NCBI GenBank assembly: GCA_947466005.1 | Contig: CANIBV010000091.1 | Span: 1-6,431, forward strand | Source of the DNA: Spartobacteria bacterium | Lineage (GTDB): Bacteria > Verrucomicrobiota > Verrucomicrobiia > Chthoniobacterales > UBA6821 | Reading direction: 5' to 3' | Length of the DNA stretch: 6,431 nucleotides | Shown here: in pieces, positions 1-5,978 of the stretch | How the letters are laid out: each line of letters begins with the position of its first letter | How positions within the stretch are numbered: the first letter of the stretch is position 1 | Notes under the pieces: model-generated | The model's database searches: none | Told to the model about the DNA's origin: nothing | Seen by the model: the letters and a program-made list of their open reading frames with translations, nothing else | Position numbers and translations under genes: made by a program

Positions 1-101
1 GATTGTTGGCCCGCCATGAAGCCGGCCAAAACGGCCAAAGCAAGAAGAAGGAGACAACATGCCGCGATCATCAGCCGTTCTGCACGCTGCCTAGGTGTCA
101 T
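1..101 (-). CDS. Unknown membrane-anchored or exported protein, N-terminal part only (runs off left edge)
   Basis: Reading leftward from an ATG at 101-99, 33 complete codons stay open to the window edge. The product begins with a short charged stretch (MTPRQRAERL, residues 1-10) followed by a hydrophobic run at about residues 11-30 (MIAACCLLLLALAVLAGF), then polar residues. This is the layout of an uncleaved membrane anchor or a signal peptide. Two adjacent cysteines (15-16) lie inside the run rather than at a clean lipobox, so a lipoprotein is not well supported. The start codon overlaps the stop of the upstream ORF (98-286) as ATGA, the usual arrangement for translational coupling in an operon. 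A second in-frame ATG (residue 11) is possible but would lose the charged N-terminus. With so little sequence the family cannot be named. I am fairly sure it is a gene and have no view on its function. Confidence 0.55.
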   Translation of the reverse strand, partial: MTPRQRAERLMIAACCLLLLALAVLAGFMAGQQ

Positions 102-286
102 CTTTCCAGTATGATTGCCTCTCCTTCTGCCATGCGAATTGGGTCGTCCCCCACGATTGCCACCGCCCTCCCGGCTTCCGGATCGACGACTCCTTCTGCG
201 TCGCCCAGCCTTCCACTCATCGGAAGGGATAAAATCCTCCTGCTTCCCGTCACCCGATCCAGGATTGGGTGACGACTGGCTCCCAT
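98..286 (-). CDS. Small hypothetical protein coupled to the membrane-anchored gene
   Basis: A 62-codon minus-strand ORF from an ATG at 286 to a TGA at 100-98. I do not recognise a family. The C-terminal 40 residues (from Met23, ATG at 220) are rich in Asp, Glu, Gly and Ala and end in GEAIILER. Codons there are rich in G at first positions, as in real coding sequence. The main support is the ATGA overlap with the downstream gene starting at 101. The start is uncertain. The frame is open upstream to about 336 without another ATG. An AGGAGG at 241-236 lies 15 nt before the Met23 codon, longer than normal spacing, while the ATG at 286 has no visible ribosome binding site. It could be a 40- or 62-residue protein, the 3' end of a frameshifted longer gene, or a chance ORF. 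Confidence 0.4.
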   Translation of the reverse strand: MGASRHPILDRVTGSRRILSLPMSGRLGDAEGVVDPEAGRAVAIVGDDPIRMAEGEAIILER

Positions 287-515
287 CGCTGTGAAGTTGA
301 TCCATGGAATGATTCGCCTGAAAATCAGAGGAGGTCAGGCATTAACAACAAACTGGATCTCCATGAGGAAAGCAATCCGCTCCGTCGCTTTTTTTTGTTT
401 CCAGTTTGCGGACATAGCCAACTCCTAGTAATTATTACCGTTCTCAATCGCAATACCTCCAATCAATGCCTCACCGCGACGCCTTAGAAACCAAACACAA
501 ACCACCCTTCTCATC
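287..515. other. Divergent intergenic region between the left unit and serA
   Basis: This 229-bp stretch should contain the promoters for the leftward unknown pair and for serA, but I could not pick a convincing -35/-10 pair for either. It is more AT-rich than its surroundings, notably at about 425-445. It contains an 8-nt T tract at 389-396 that is not preceded by a good hairpin. A 21-codon ORF at 363-428 (plus strand, beginning MRKAIRSVAFF) sits upstream of serA and could be a leader peptide, but it lacks a clear ribosome binding site. No tRNA-like or riboswitch-like fold was recognised. Confidence 0.4.
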
Positions 516-2111
516 ATGAGCACCATACCGAAAGTTCTTGTCGCAGACCCAGTATCCAGCCGCGGAGTTGAAGCGCTCGCCGAAGGCGGCGTCGTCGAAG
601 TGGTGGTAAATACAGGCCTCAAGGAAGAGGAGTTGATCAAGATCATCTCCGAGTTCCACGGCCTCGTCGTCCGCAGCCAGACCAAGGTGACCCCCGCTGT
701 CTTTGCCGCAGCCAAGAACCTCAAGGTGGTGGGACGCGCCGGTGTCGGAATCGACAACGTCGATGTCGAGGCGGCCACCAAGCACGGCGTCATCGTCATG
801 AACGCCCCGGGCGGCAACACGATCTCCACGGCCGAGCACGCCTTCTCGCTGATGCTCTCCGTCGCACGCAACATCCCCCAGGCCAGCGCCAGCATGAAGG
901 CGGGTAAATGGGACCGGAAAAAGTTCGAAGGTGTGGAACTCTACGACAAGACGCTCGCCATTCTCGGCATGGGCCGCATCGGCACCGAGGTCGCCCGCCG
1001 CGCCATCGCCTTTGGAATGAAGGTTCTCGCCTACGATCCCTACATCTCCGCCAGCAAGGCCAGGTCACTCCAGGTCGAGGTGGTCGAGAAGATTGAGGAC
1101 ATCCTTCCCCGCGCCGACTTCATCACCGTGCACATGCCCCTCACCGAGGAAACCAAGCACATGATCGGAGCCAAGCAGCTTCCGCTCCTCAAGAAAGGCG
1201 TTCGCATCGTCAACTGCGCCCGCGGCGGTCTCATCGACGAAAATGTCCTCTCCGAGGGACTCAAGAGCGGCCAGATCGGAGGTGCCGCCCTCGACGTCTT
1301 CGAGGTCGAGCCTCCTCCCTCCGAGTGGCCTCACCGCAACATCGATAATCTCGTGCTCACCCCTCACCTAGGCGCATCGACCGCCGAGGCACAGGAACTT
1401 GTCGGCATCGAAATCGCCGAGGCTGTCCGGGCAACACTTCTGCATGGTGAGATACGCAACTCGGTCAATATGCCGAATATCGACGCGAAGACCCTCTCCA
1501 TACTCGGGCCCTGGATCGAGCTTGGTGAAAAGCTCGGCCTTTTCCTTGCCCAGATCGCCCCCAAGCGCGCAGAGAAACTCAGCATCCGCTACAGCGGACG
1601 GATGGTCGATCTAGACCTCACTGCAGTCACCCGCTCGCTGGTCACCGGATTCCTCCGACACATCCACGGCGATGAAGTCAATCCCGTCAATGCCCCTGCG
1701 ATCCTGCGCAGCCTCGGATTGGAGATTGTCGAGACAAAGCAGAGCGAGGCCGGCGAGTTCACTGACCTCCTGGAGGTCACCATCGAGCAAGATGGCGTCA
1801 CGGCTTCCGTAGGCGGCACCCTCTACGGTTCCAAGCCACGCATCGTCACGGTCAACGGCCGCTTCGTTGAGGGAGTCCCCTCAGGCACCGTCCTCCTTCT
1901 GGAGAACCGCGATCGCCCTGGCATCGTCGGCCACCTCGGCACCCTCCTCGGAGCGAGTAAGGTGAATATCGCCGGCATGTCACTTAGCCGCAATGAGATC
2001 GGCGGCCAGGCACTCACCCTGCTCAACCTTGATTCAGCTCCCGATGAGGCGCTGCTCACCAAGGTGACGTCGGATCCCAACATTTCCACGGCAAAGGTCA
2101 TCCGCCTCTAG
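516..2111 (+). CDS. serA: D-3-phosphoglycerate dehydrogenase, long (ACT-domain) form
   Basis: Cytosolic enzyme that oxidises 3-phosphoglycerate to 3-phosphohydroxypyruvate with NAD+, the first step of phosphorylated serine biosynthesis. The 531 residues match the long type, which has an extra intervening domain. Residues 5-100 and 285-320 form the substrate-binding domain. The Rossmann NAD domain occupies about 100-285, with LGMGRIG at 150-156 and the acidic residue Asp174 after the second strand. The catalytic set is present: Arg236 in NCARGG, Glu265 in DVFEVEP and His284 in TPHLGAST. Residues about 325-455 form the allosteric substrate-binding domain. Residues about 458-531 form a C-terminal ACT domain (LLENRDRPGIVGHLGTLL), the usual site of serine feedback or a regulatory remnant. 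The ATG at 516 puts PKVLVADP at the normal family start, although it has no Shine-Dalgarno sequence. glk follows after 18 bp, suggesting one transcript. Confidence 0.97.
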   Translation: MSTIPKVLVADPVSSRGVEALAEGGVVEVVVNTGLKEEELIKIISEFHGLVVRSQTKVTPAVFAAAKNLKVVGRAGVGIDNVDVEAATKHGVIVMNAPGGNTISTAEHAFSLMLSVARNIPQASASMKAGKWDRKKFEGVELYDKTLAILGMGRIGTEVARRAIAFGMKVLAYDPYISASKARSLQVEVVEKIEDILPRADFITVHMPLTEETKHMIGAKQLPLLKKGVRIVNCARGGLIDENVLSEGLKSGQIGGAALDVFEVEPPPSEWPHRNIDNLVLTPHLGASTAEAQELVGIEIAEAVRATLLHGEIRNSVNMPNIDAKTLSILGPWIELGEKLGLFLAQIAPKRAEKLSIRYSGRMVDLDLTAVTRSLVTGFLRHIHGDEVNPVNAPAILRSLGLEIVETKQSEAGEFTDLLEVTIEQDGVTASVGGTLYGSKPRIVTVNGRFVEGVPSGTVLLLENRDRPGIVGHLGTLLGASKVNIAGMSLSRNEIGGQALTLLNLDSAPDEALLTKVTSDPNISTAKVIRL

Positions 2112-2129
2112 GCGCTCTCAAGAGTCGTC

Positions 2130-3149
2130 ATGCCTGACTCCCCAGCCCTGATTCTCGCCGGAGATCTTGGCGGAACAAATTTCCGGGTCGCCGTTTTTCG
2201 CGGTGATCCGGAAATGACACGGCTTCATTTCGCGAAGTTCCGCAGCGCGGATTATTCTTCCCTTGAGGAAATGGTTCACTTGTTCCTGAAGGGGATATCC
2301 CCAACTCTTGAGGTTCCCCTGCAAGCAGCCTGTTTCGGAGTTCCGGGGCCGAATGTCCACGGAGTCGTGCAGCCAAGCAACCTCGGTTGGAAGATCGAGG
2401 TCAATGCCCTTCCCAGACTCCTTGGCATCCCTCGGGTTGCCATTCTGAACGACCTCGAGTCGACCGCCTACGGAATCGCTGCGCTGCGACAGAGCGATTT
2501 TGCAGTACTCCAGGCCGGATCGGGATCACATGCAGGGAACCAGTGCGTCATCGCACCGGGCACGGGACTTGGTGAAGCCGGACTTTTCTGGGACGGGACA
2601 CGCCACACACCGTGGGCCTGCGAGGGAGGCCACGCTGGCTTCGCCCCGACGGATGAACTTCAGCACGACCTTCTGACCTTTCTACGGCGCGAGTATGGAA
2701 GCGTGAGCTTCGAGCGAGTTGTCTCAGGGATGGGGATTACCAACATTTATCGATTCCTTCGGGATACGGGACGTGGCGTCGAGAAACCCGAGGTCGCACG
2801 CGAGATTCTCGCTGGAGACGCGGCCGCCGTTATCGATCGACATTCATCGGACAGTTCCTGCCCTCTCTGCCGCTCGACCATGGATCTCTTCGTGCAGGCA
2901 CTGGGTGCCGAGGCCTCCAACTTTGCTCTCAAGACCATGGCAACTGGAGGAGTATTCCTCGGAGGAGGCATCCCACCGAAGATCCTCGGCCTGCTACGTC
3001 GTCCACTATTCTTGGAAAGCTTTCTCAACAAAGGCCGCCTCAGGCCTCTCTTGGAGACCATGCCGATCAATGTGATCCTCAATGACGAAACCGCCCTCCT
3101 CGGATCGGCCCGACATTCCTTTAGGATGCTCGAAAACCTGAAAAACTAG
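2130..3149 (+). CDS. glk: Glucokinase (bacterial Glk family)
   Basis: Cytosolic kinase that phosphorylates glucose to glucose 6-phosphate with ATP. The 339 residues are slightly longer than the E. coli enzyme (about 321). The N-terminal phosphate-binding motif is GDLGGTNFRVAV (11-22). The catalytic base is Asp108 in ILNDLESTAYGIAAL. A GPNVHG segment (73-78) and APGTGLGEAGLFW (142-154) line the active site, and EGGHAGFAP (165-173) supplies the sugar-binding Glu and His. ERVVSGMGITNIYRFL (195-210) and ATGGVFLGGGI (271-281) are also typical. These motifs fit the proteobacterial-type Glk family better than ROK kinases: the ROK zinc-binding CxCGxxGC motif is absent. The start ATG has no clear Shine-Dalgarno sequence but is the only one that preserves the N-terminal motif at normal depth. 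It lies 18 bp after serA and is probably cotranscribed, so glucose entry and serine output from glycolysis share a unit. It converges with mrp, 58 bp away. Confidence 0.93.
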   Translation: MPDSPALILAGDLGGTNFRVAVFRGDPEMTRLHFAKFRSADYSSLEEMVHLFLKGISPTLEVPLQAACFGVPGPNVHGVVQPSNLGWKIEVNALPRLLGIPRVAILNDLESTAYGIAALRQSDFAVLQAGSGSHAGNQCVIAPGTGLGEAGLFWDGTRHTPWACEGGHAGFAPTDELQHDLLTFLRREYGSVSFERVVSGMGITNIYRFLRDTGRGVEKPEVAREILAGDAAAVIDRHSSDSSCPLCRSTMDLFVQALGAEASNFALKTMATGGVFLGGGIPPKILGLLRRPLFLESFLNKGRLRPLLETMPINVILNDETALLGSARHSFRMLENLKN

Positions 3150-3207
3150 TTAGTACTTCCTAAACAGGCCATCTTGTCTGGCTCTACACTCGGCGGACTC
3201 CCGCAGC

Positions 3208-4239
3208 TTAACCCAACGACGCCAGCGACGTGGCAACCTTGGTGAAATGCTCCGAGGTGGGTGACTGTGGTGAAGATACCACCAACGGAGTGCCGGAGTC
3301 GGAAGCGATGCGGATCGCTGGATCCAGCGGGAGTGATCCAAGAAATGGGACTCCGAGGCGGACAGCTTCCTTCTCTCCACCGCCACTGCCGAAGATCTCA
3401 TGTATACTCCCATCTGGGGCAATGAAGCAGGCCATATTTTCCAGAATCCCCAAGATGGGCACGTTGGTTTTCTGGAACATGGAGGCCGCTTTGCGGGCAT
3501 CGATGAGCGCGACCTCCTGAGGTGTCGTCACGATCACTGCACCGGCAAGAGGAATCGTCTGCACAATCGTCAATTGGATATCCCCGGTTCCGGGCGGCAG
3601 ATCAAGCAGCAGAACATCCAGATCACCCCATAGGACATTTCTGAGAAACTGCTGCGTGTAGCGCGTCACCATGGGACCACGGAGCAAGGCGGGAGAATCG
3701 CCATCTAGGAGCAGACCCATGGACATGATTTTAATCCCATGGCGCTCCGGGGGGATGATCCTACCCTCCTCATCGGCATAGGGGCGTTCGCTGACACCGC
3801 ACATGAGTGCCACGCTCGGCCCATAGAGATCGCAGTCGCAGAGACCGACCTTGAGCCCCTGCGCGGCTAGAGCCACCGCCAGATTCACCGAGACGGTTGA
3901 TTTCCCCACCCCCCCCTTGCCGCTTGCCACGGCAATGATCTGTCGGACTCCGGGAATAGGCACGGGGCCTTGTGAAGCATTCTGCACAGGCGCCTGAACA
4001 TCCACCTGAACCTTGACCGGAACATCACTTCCAAGAGAAGTCATGGCCTGAAGCACACGCTCCCGAAGTTGGGTTGCAACAGCAGTGTCATTCGTCGCAA
4101 CAACCAACTGGATGCTGATTTCGGAATCAATCGTGATCCCACGCACAACGCCGAATGAGATGATGTCGCGGCTAAACCCCGGGTAAGGAACTTTGGAAAG
4201 GAGATCGCGGATCTGTTGCTCGGTTGGCTGGCTCTTCAT
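3208..4239 (-). CDS. mrp: Mrp/ApbC-family iron-sulfur cluster carrier P-loop ATPase
   Basis: Cytosolic ATPase of the Mrp/NBP35 family, which carries and delivers Fe-S clusters to apo-proteins. It has 343 residues, normal for the two-domain form. An N-terminal MIP18/DUF59-like domain spans about 5-85, and the MinD-like ATPase domain about 98-343. The deviant Walker A motif is SGKGGVGKST (106-115), with the signature lysine at 108. The switch regions are DCDLYGPS (135-142) and LLDLPPGTGD (211-220). ENM at 267-269 begins the segment where many Mrp proteins have a CxxC that bridges a cluster in the dimer. Here that segment reads APDG, with only one nearby Cys (271), followed by EIFGSGGGEK, so the CxxC is missing. 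Some Mrp homologues in other phyla also lack it. The start ATG lies 12 bp after the rpoN stop, so the pair is probably cotranscribed. Its Walker A codons contain a run of eight G. Confidence 0.93.
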   Translation of the reverse strand: MKSQPTEQQIRDLLSKVPYPGFSRDIISFGVVRGITIDSEISIQLVVATNDTAVATQLRERVLQAMTSLGSDVPVKVQVDVQAPVQNASQGPVPIPGVRQIIAVASGKGGVGKSTVSVNLAVALAAQGLKVGLCDCDLYGPSVALMCGVSERPYADEEGRIIPPERHGIKIMSMGLLLDGDSPALLRGPMVTRYTQQFLRNVLWGDLDVLLLDLPPGTGDIQLTIVQTIPLAGAVIVTTPQEVALIDARKAASMFQKTNVPILGILENMACFIAPDGSIHEIFGSGGGEKEAVRLGVPFLGSLPLDPAIRIASDSGTPLVVSSPQSPTSEHFTKVATSLASLG

Positions 4240-4251
4240 CGGTAAATCATG

Positions 4252-5673
4252 CTAGCAGGTTTTCCGAAGATGACTCGGAAGAATACCGAGTTGCTCGCGG
4301 TATTTTGCAATAGTCCGGCGGGCTACCTTCAGCCCCCTCTCCTCCAGCTCCACGACGATCTCCTGATCGCTCAGGGGAGATCGCTGGGATTCGCGGCCGA
4401 TCATTTCCCGGATCGCCCCCTTGACCATCTCGTTGCTCACGGCGGTGCCGTCGGAGTTCTGGAAACCGGGAGTGAAAAAATAGCGCATCTCGAAGAGACC
4501 CTGGGGAGTCTCCATGTATTTCCCCGAGACAGCGCGACTAACCGTTGTGACATGCAACCCCACGGCATCGGCAATCTGCGCCATGATCAGAGGCTTGAGG
4601 GCCGAGGCCCCCCTTTTAAAGAACTCTTCCTGCCGGGAGACGATCTGATTACCGATCGCAAGAAGGGTCTGTTGTCGCTGCTGCAGACTGCGCAGAAAGA
4701 CACGCGCCCCCCGGATCTTGTCACGTAGATACAGCAGCAGTTCTTCATTCTCTCCGCGGTCGGCCAAGAGATCCTTGTATTCACTGCTGATCCGCAGTCT
4801 TGGCAGGTCCTCCTCATTCAGACGCACCACAAACCCCTCTTGATCACCACCGCCCCTGATCACGATAAGATCGGGAATGACTCCCTGCTCATCGGCCTCT
4901 GCGAAAGGCCTTCCCGGCTTCGGTTCCAAGGTTGAAATCAGGCGGGATGCGGCGGCCACGTCGGATACGTGGACCCCGAGATCTTTCGCAATCTCATCGT
5001 AGCGGTGTCGTGCCAACTGCGGGAGGTGATGGCGCAGGATCCGTGCAGCGAGACCATTGCCTTCCCCTCGGCGTGAAAGCTGTAGCAGGAGACAATCAGC
5101 CAAGTCGGCCGCCCCGACCCCCGCAGGCTCGAATTCACGGACCTTTGTCAAAGCCTTTTCAAGCGCCAACAGGGAGTCACCGCCGGAAGAGGACAGTTCA
5201 CTCAGGGGAACGCGGAGATACCCATCCTCATCAAGACTGCCGGCGATGAACTCAACAAGACGGAGCTCATCGGGAGGAAATCCCGCTGCCTGCTCAATCA
5301 CAAAATCCCTCAGCGTTTGACGGCTGGTTTGGGAATCGAACAGAAAGCGGCGACGCTCTTCATCCTCCGCGGAATAGGGGGCTGGCGAAGCAGACTGCGG
5401 AAGATAATCACGCCATTCGTCCTGAAGTGAATACTCGTTAGGCTGCTCGCGGGACTCCTCCCCCCCTTCCGGCTGATCACCCTGCACCTCCTCCAAATCG
5501 TGGCTTTCCAGCCCAGGAGGCTCCTCTTCAAGCACGGGGTTGGAGGCCAGTTCCGCGGAGACCATCTGACGAAGCTCCGCGACAGGTGTCTGCAGGAGTT
5601 GCAAACTCTGCTGCATCTGCGGAGAGAGCGTCTGTTGCTGCGCAACCCCGAAGCTGAGTTCCATTCCGGCCAT
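4252..5673 (-). CDS. rpoN: RNA polymerase sigma-54 factor
   Basis: Sigma-54 directs RNA polymerase to -24/-12 promoters and needs AAA+ enhancer-binding activators to open DNA. From the ATG at 5673 the protein has 473 residues, normal for the family. Region I is a Gln/Leu-rich helix (about residues 4-50, with LSPQMQQSLQLLQTP and ELASNPVLEEE), the contact site for activators. Region II (about 50-107) is acidic and low-complexity. The core-binding domain occupies about 115-330. A helix-turn-helix lies at about 364-392 (MAQIADAVGLHVTTVSRAVS), and the near-invariant RpoN box ARRTIAKYRE at 451-460 recognises the -24 element. The frame is open upstream to a TTG at 5712, but the extra 13 residues do not resemble the family. 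ATG 5673, or ATG 5664 three codons later, puts region I at the N-terminus. No activator gene or clear -24/-12 promoter was found nearby. mrp follows after 12 bp. Confidence 0.95.
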   Translation of the reverse strand: MAGMELSFGVAQQQTLSPQMQQSLQLLQTPVAELRQMVSAELASNPVLEEEPPGLESHDLEEVQGDQPEGGEESREQPNEYSLQDEWRDYLPQSASPAPYSAEDEERRRFLFDSQTSRQTLRDFVIEQAAGFPPDELRLVEFIAGSLDEDGYLRVPLSELSSSGGDSLLALEKALTKVREFEPAGVGAADLADCLLLQLSRRGEGNGLAARILRHHLPQLARHRYDEIAKDLGVHVSDVAAASRLISTLEPKPGRPFAEADEQGVIPDLIVIRGGGDQEGFVVRLNEEDLPRLRISSEYKDLLADRGENEELLLYLRDKIRGARVFLRSLQQRQQTLLAIGNQIVSRQEEFFKRGASALKPLIMAQIADAVGLHVTTVSRAVSGKYMETPQGLFEMRYFFTPGFQNSDGTAVSNEMVKGAIREMIGRESQRSPLSDQEIVVELEERGLKVARRTIAKYREQLGILPSHLRKTC

Positions 5674-5779
5674 CTCATTAGAGGAAAGCCGCCTCGCATT
5701 TACTACAAGCAACTTTTAGGCCAGATATCGAAATATAGATCCTATTCTTTTGGATACACAGAGCCCCCTGACAAAAGAG

Positions 5780-5853
5780 TGGCTGCCCCGCATGGATTTG
5801 AACCATGAATAATGCCTCCAAAGGGCACTGTGTTACCGTTACACCACAGGGCA
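5780..5853 (-). tRNA. tRNA-Gln (anticodon TTG)
   Basis: The minus strand folds into a complete 74-nt cloverleaf. The 7-bp acceptor pairs TGCCCTG with CGGGGCA (one G-T wobble). The D arm is a 3-bp GTG/CAC stem with a TAACGGTAA loop. The anticodon stem is GTGCC/GGCAT around the loop CTTTGGA, giving anticodon TTG (plus-strand 5819-5821) for Gln codons CAA/CAG. The variable loop has 4 nt. The T arm is CATGG/CCATG with loop TTCAAAT. The discriminator is G and CCA is encoded. U1 paired with A72 and G73 are typical tRNA-Gln features. It lies 106 bp upstream of the rpoN start on the same strand. Confidence 0.96.
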
Positions 5854-5869
5854 AGAAAGAGATCTTTCT
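5854..5869. repeat. Short perfect inverted repeat abutting the tRNA 5' end
   Basis: AGAAAGA (5854-5860) and TCTTTCT (5863-5869) are perfect reverse complements separated by GA. The element overlaps most of the candidate -10 and lies directly against the first tRNA base. It could be an operator-like site or part of the tRNA leader, but a 7-bp AT-rich palindrome may also be chance. Confidence 0.3.
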
Positions 5870-5893
5870 AGTCCGGGAGCATCGAAGGATCAA
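5865..5893 (-). promoter_or_regulatory. Candidate sigma-70-type promoter for tRNA-Gln
   Basis: On the minus strand, a TTGATC hexamer (5893-5888; 4 of 6 match to TTGACA) is followed after exactly 17 nt by TAGAAA (5870-5865; 4 of 6 match to TATAAT). The mature tRNA 5' end lies 11 nt further on, so a transcript would begin a few bases before the tRNA, as is common. Spacing and position are the main support; the hexamers are only moderate. It might also serve rpoN-mrp by readthrough. Confidence 0.4.
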
Positions 5894-5978
5894 TGAAATA
5901 CAACCCCGGAAGGAATGAATCGGAAATCAATTAGCCTTCTCTTTCGGCTTTCTCTCTTGTTGATTAAGCGACTGCATC

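Noticed and set aside
48..94. AAGGAG followed after 5 nt by ATG and an 11-codon plus-strand ORF
   Set aside because: The apparent ribosome binding site is the reverse complement of Leu codons in the hydrophobic segment of the minus-strand gene; the peptide is tiny and has no context.
3..272. 89-codon plus-strand ORF at the left end
   Set aside because: It is antisense to the coupled minus-strand pair, and its Ser/Pro/Thr-rich translation looks like a shadow frame.
389..396. T8 tract as an intrinsic terminator
   Set aside because: No stable GC-rich stem precedes it on the plus strand (only a 4-bp GGAT/ATCC pairing), and no rightward gene lies upstream to terminate.
287..515. Sigma-54 (-24/-12) promoter upstream of serA, or elsewhere in intergenic sequence
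   Set aside because: I looked for TGGCAC-N5-TTGC spacing near serA, rpoN and the phosphatase-like gene and found no credible match.
425..895. 156-codon minus-strand ORF (and 471-839 in another frame) overlapping the start of serA
   Set aside because: Most of it lies antisense to well-conserved serA coding sequence; the translation is low-complexity Thr/Ser/Arg-rich shadow sequence with no family resemblance.
3167..3183. Small hairpin (GGCCA/TGGCT, 7-nt loop) between convergent glk and mrp as a terminator
   Set aside because: The stem is only 5 bp including a G-T pair and no T-run follows on either strand; too weak to annotate.
4249..4728. 159-codon plus-strand ORF opposite the 3' end of rpoN
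   Set aside because: It is antisense to the helix-turn-helix and RpoN box of rpoN, and long only because high-GC antisense frames lack stops.
5674..5712. N-terminal extension of rpoN to a TTG at 5712
   Set aside because: It requires a rare start codon with no ribosome binding site and adds 13 residues that do not resemble sigma-54 region I, which begins right after ATG 5673 or 5664.
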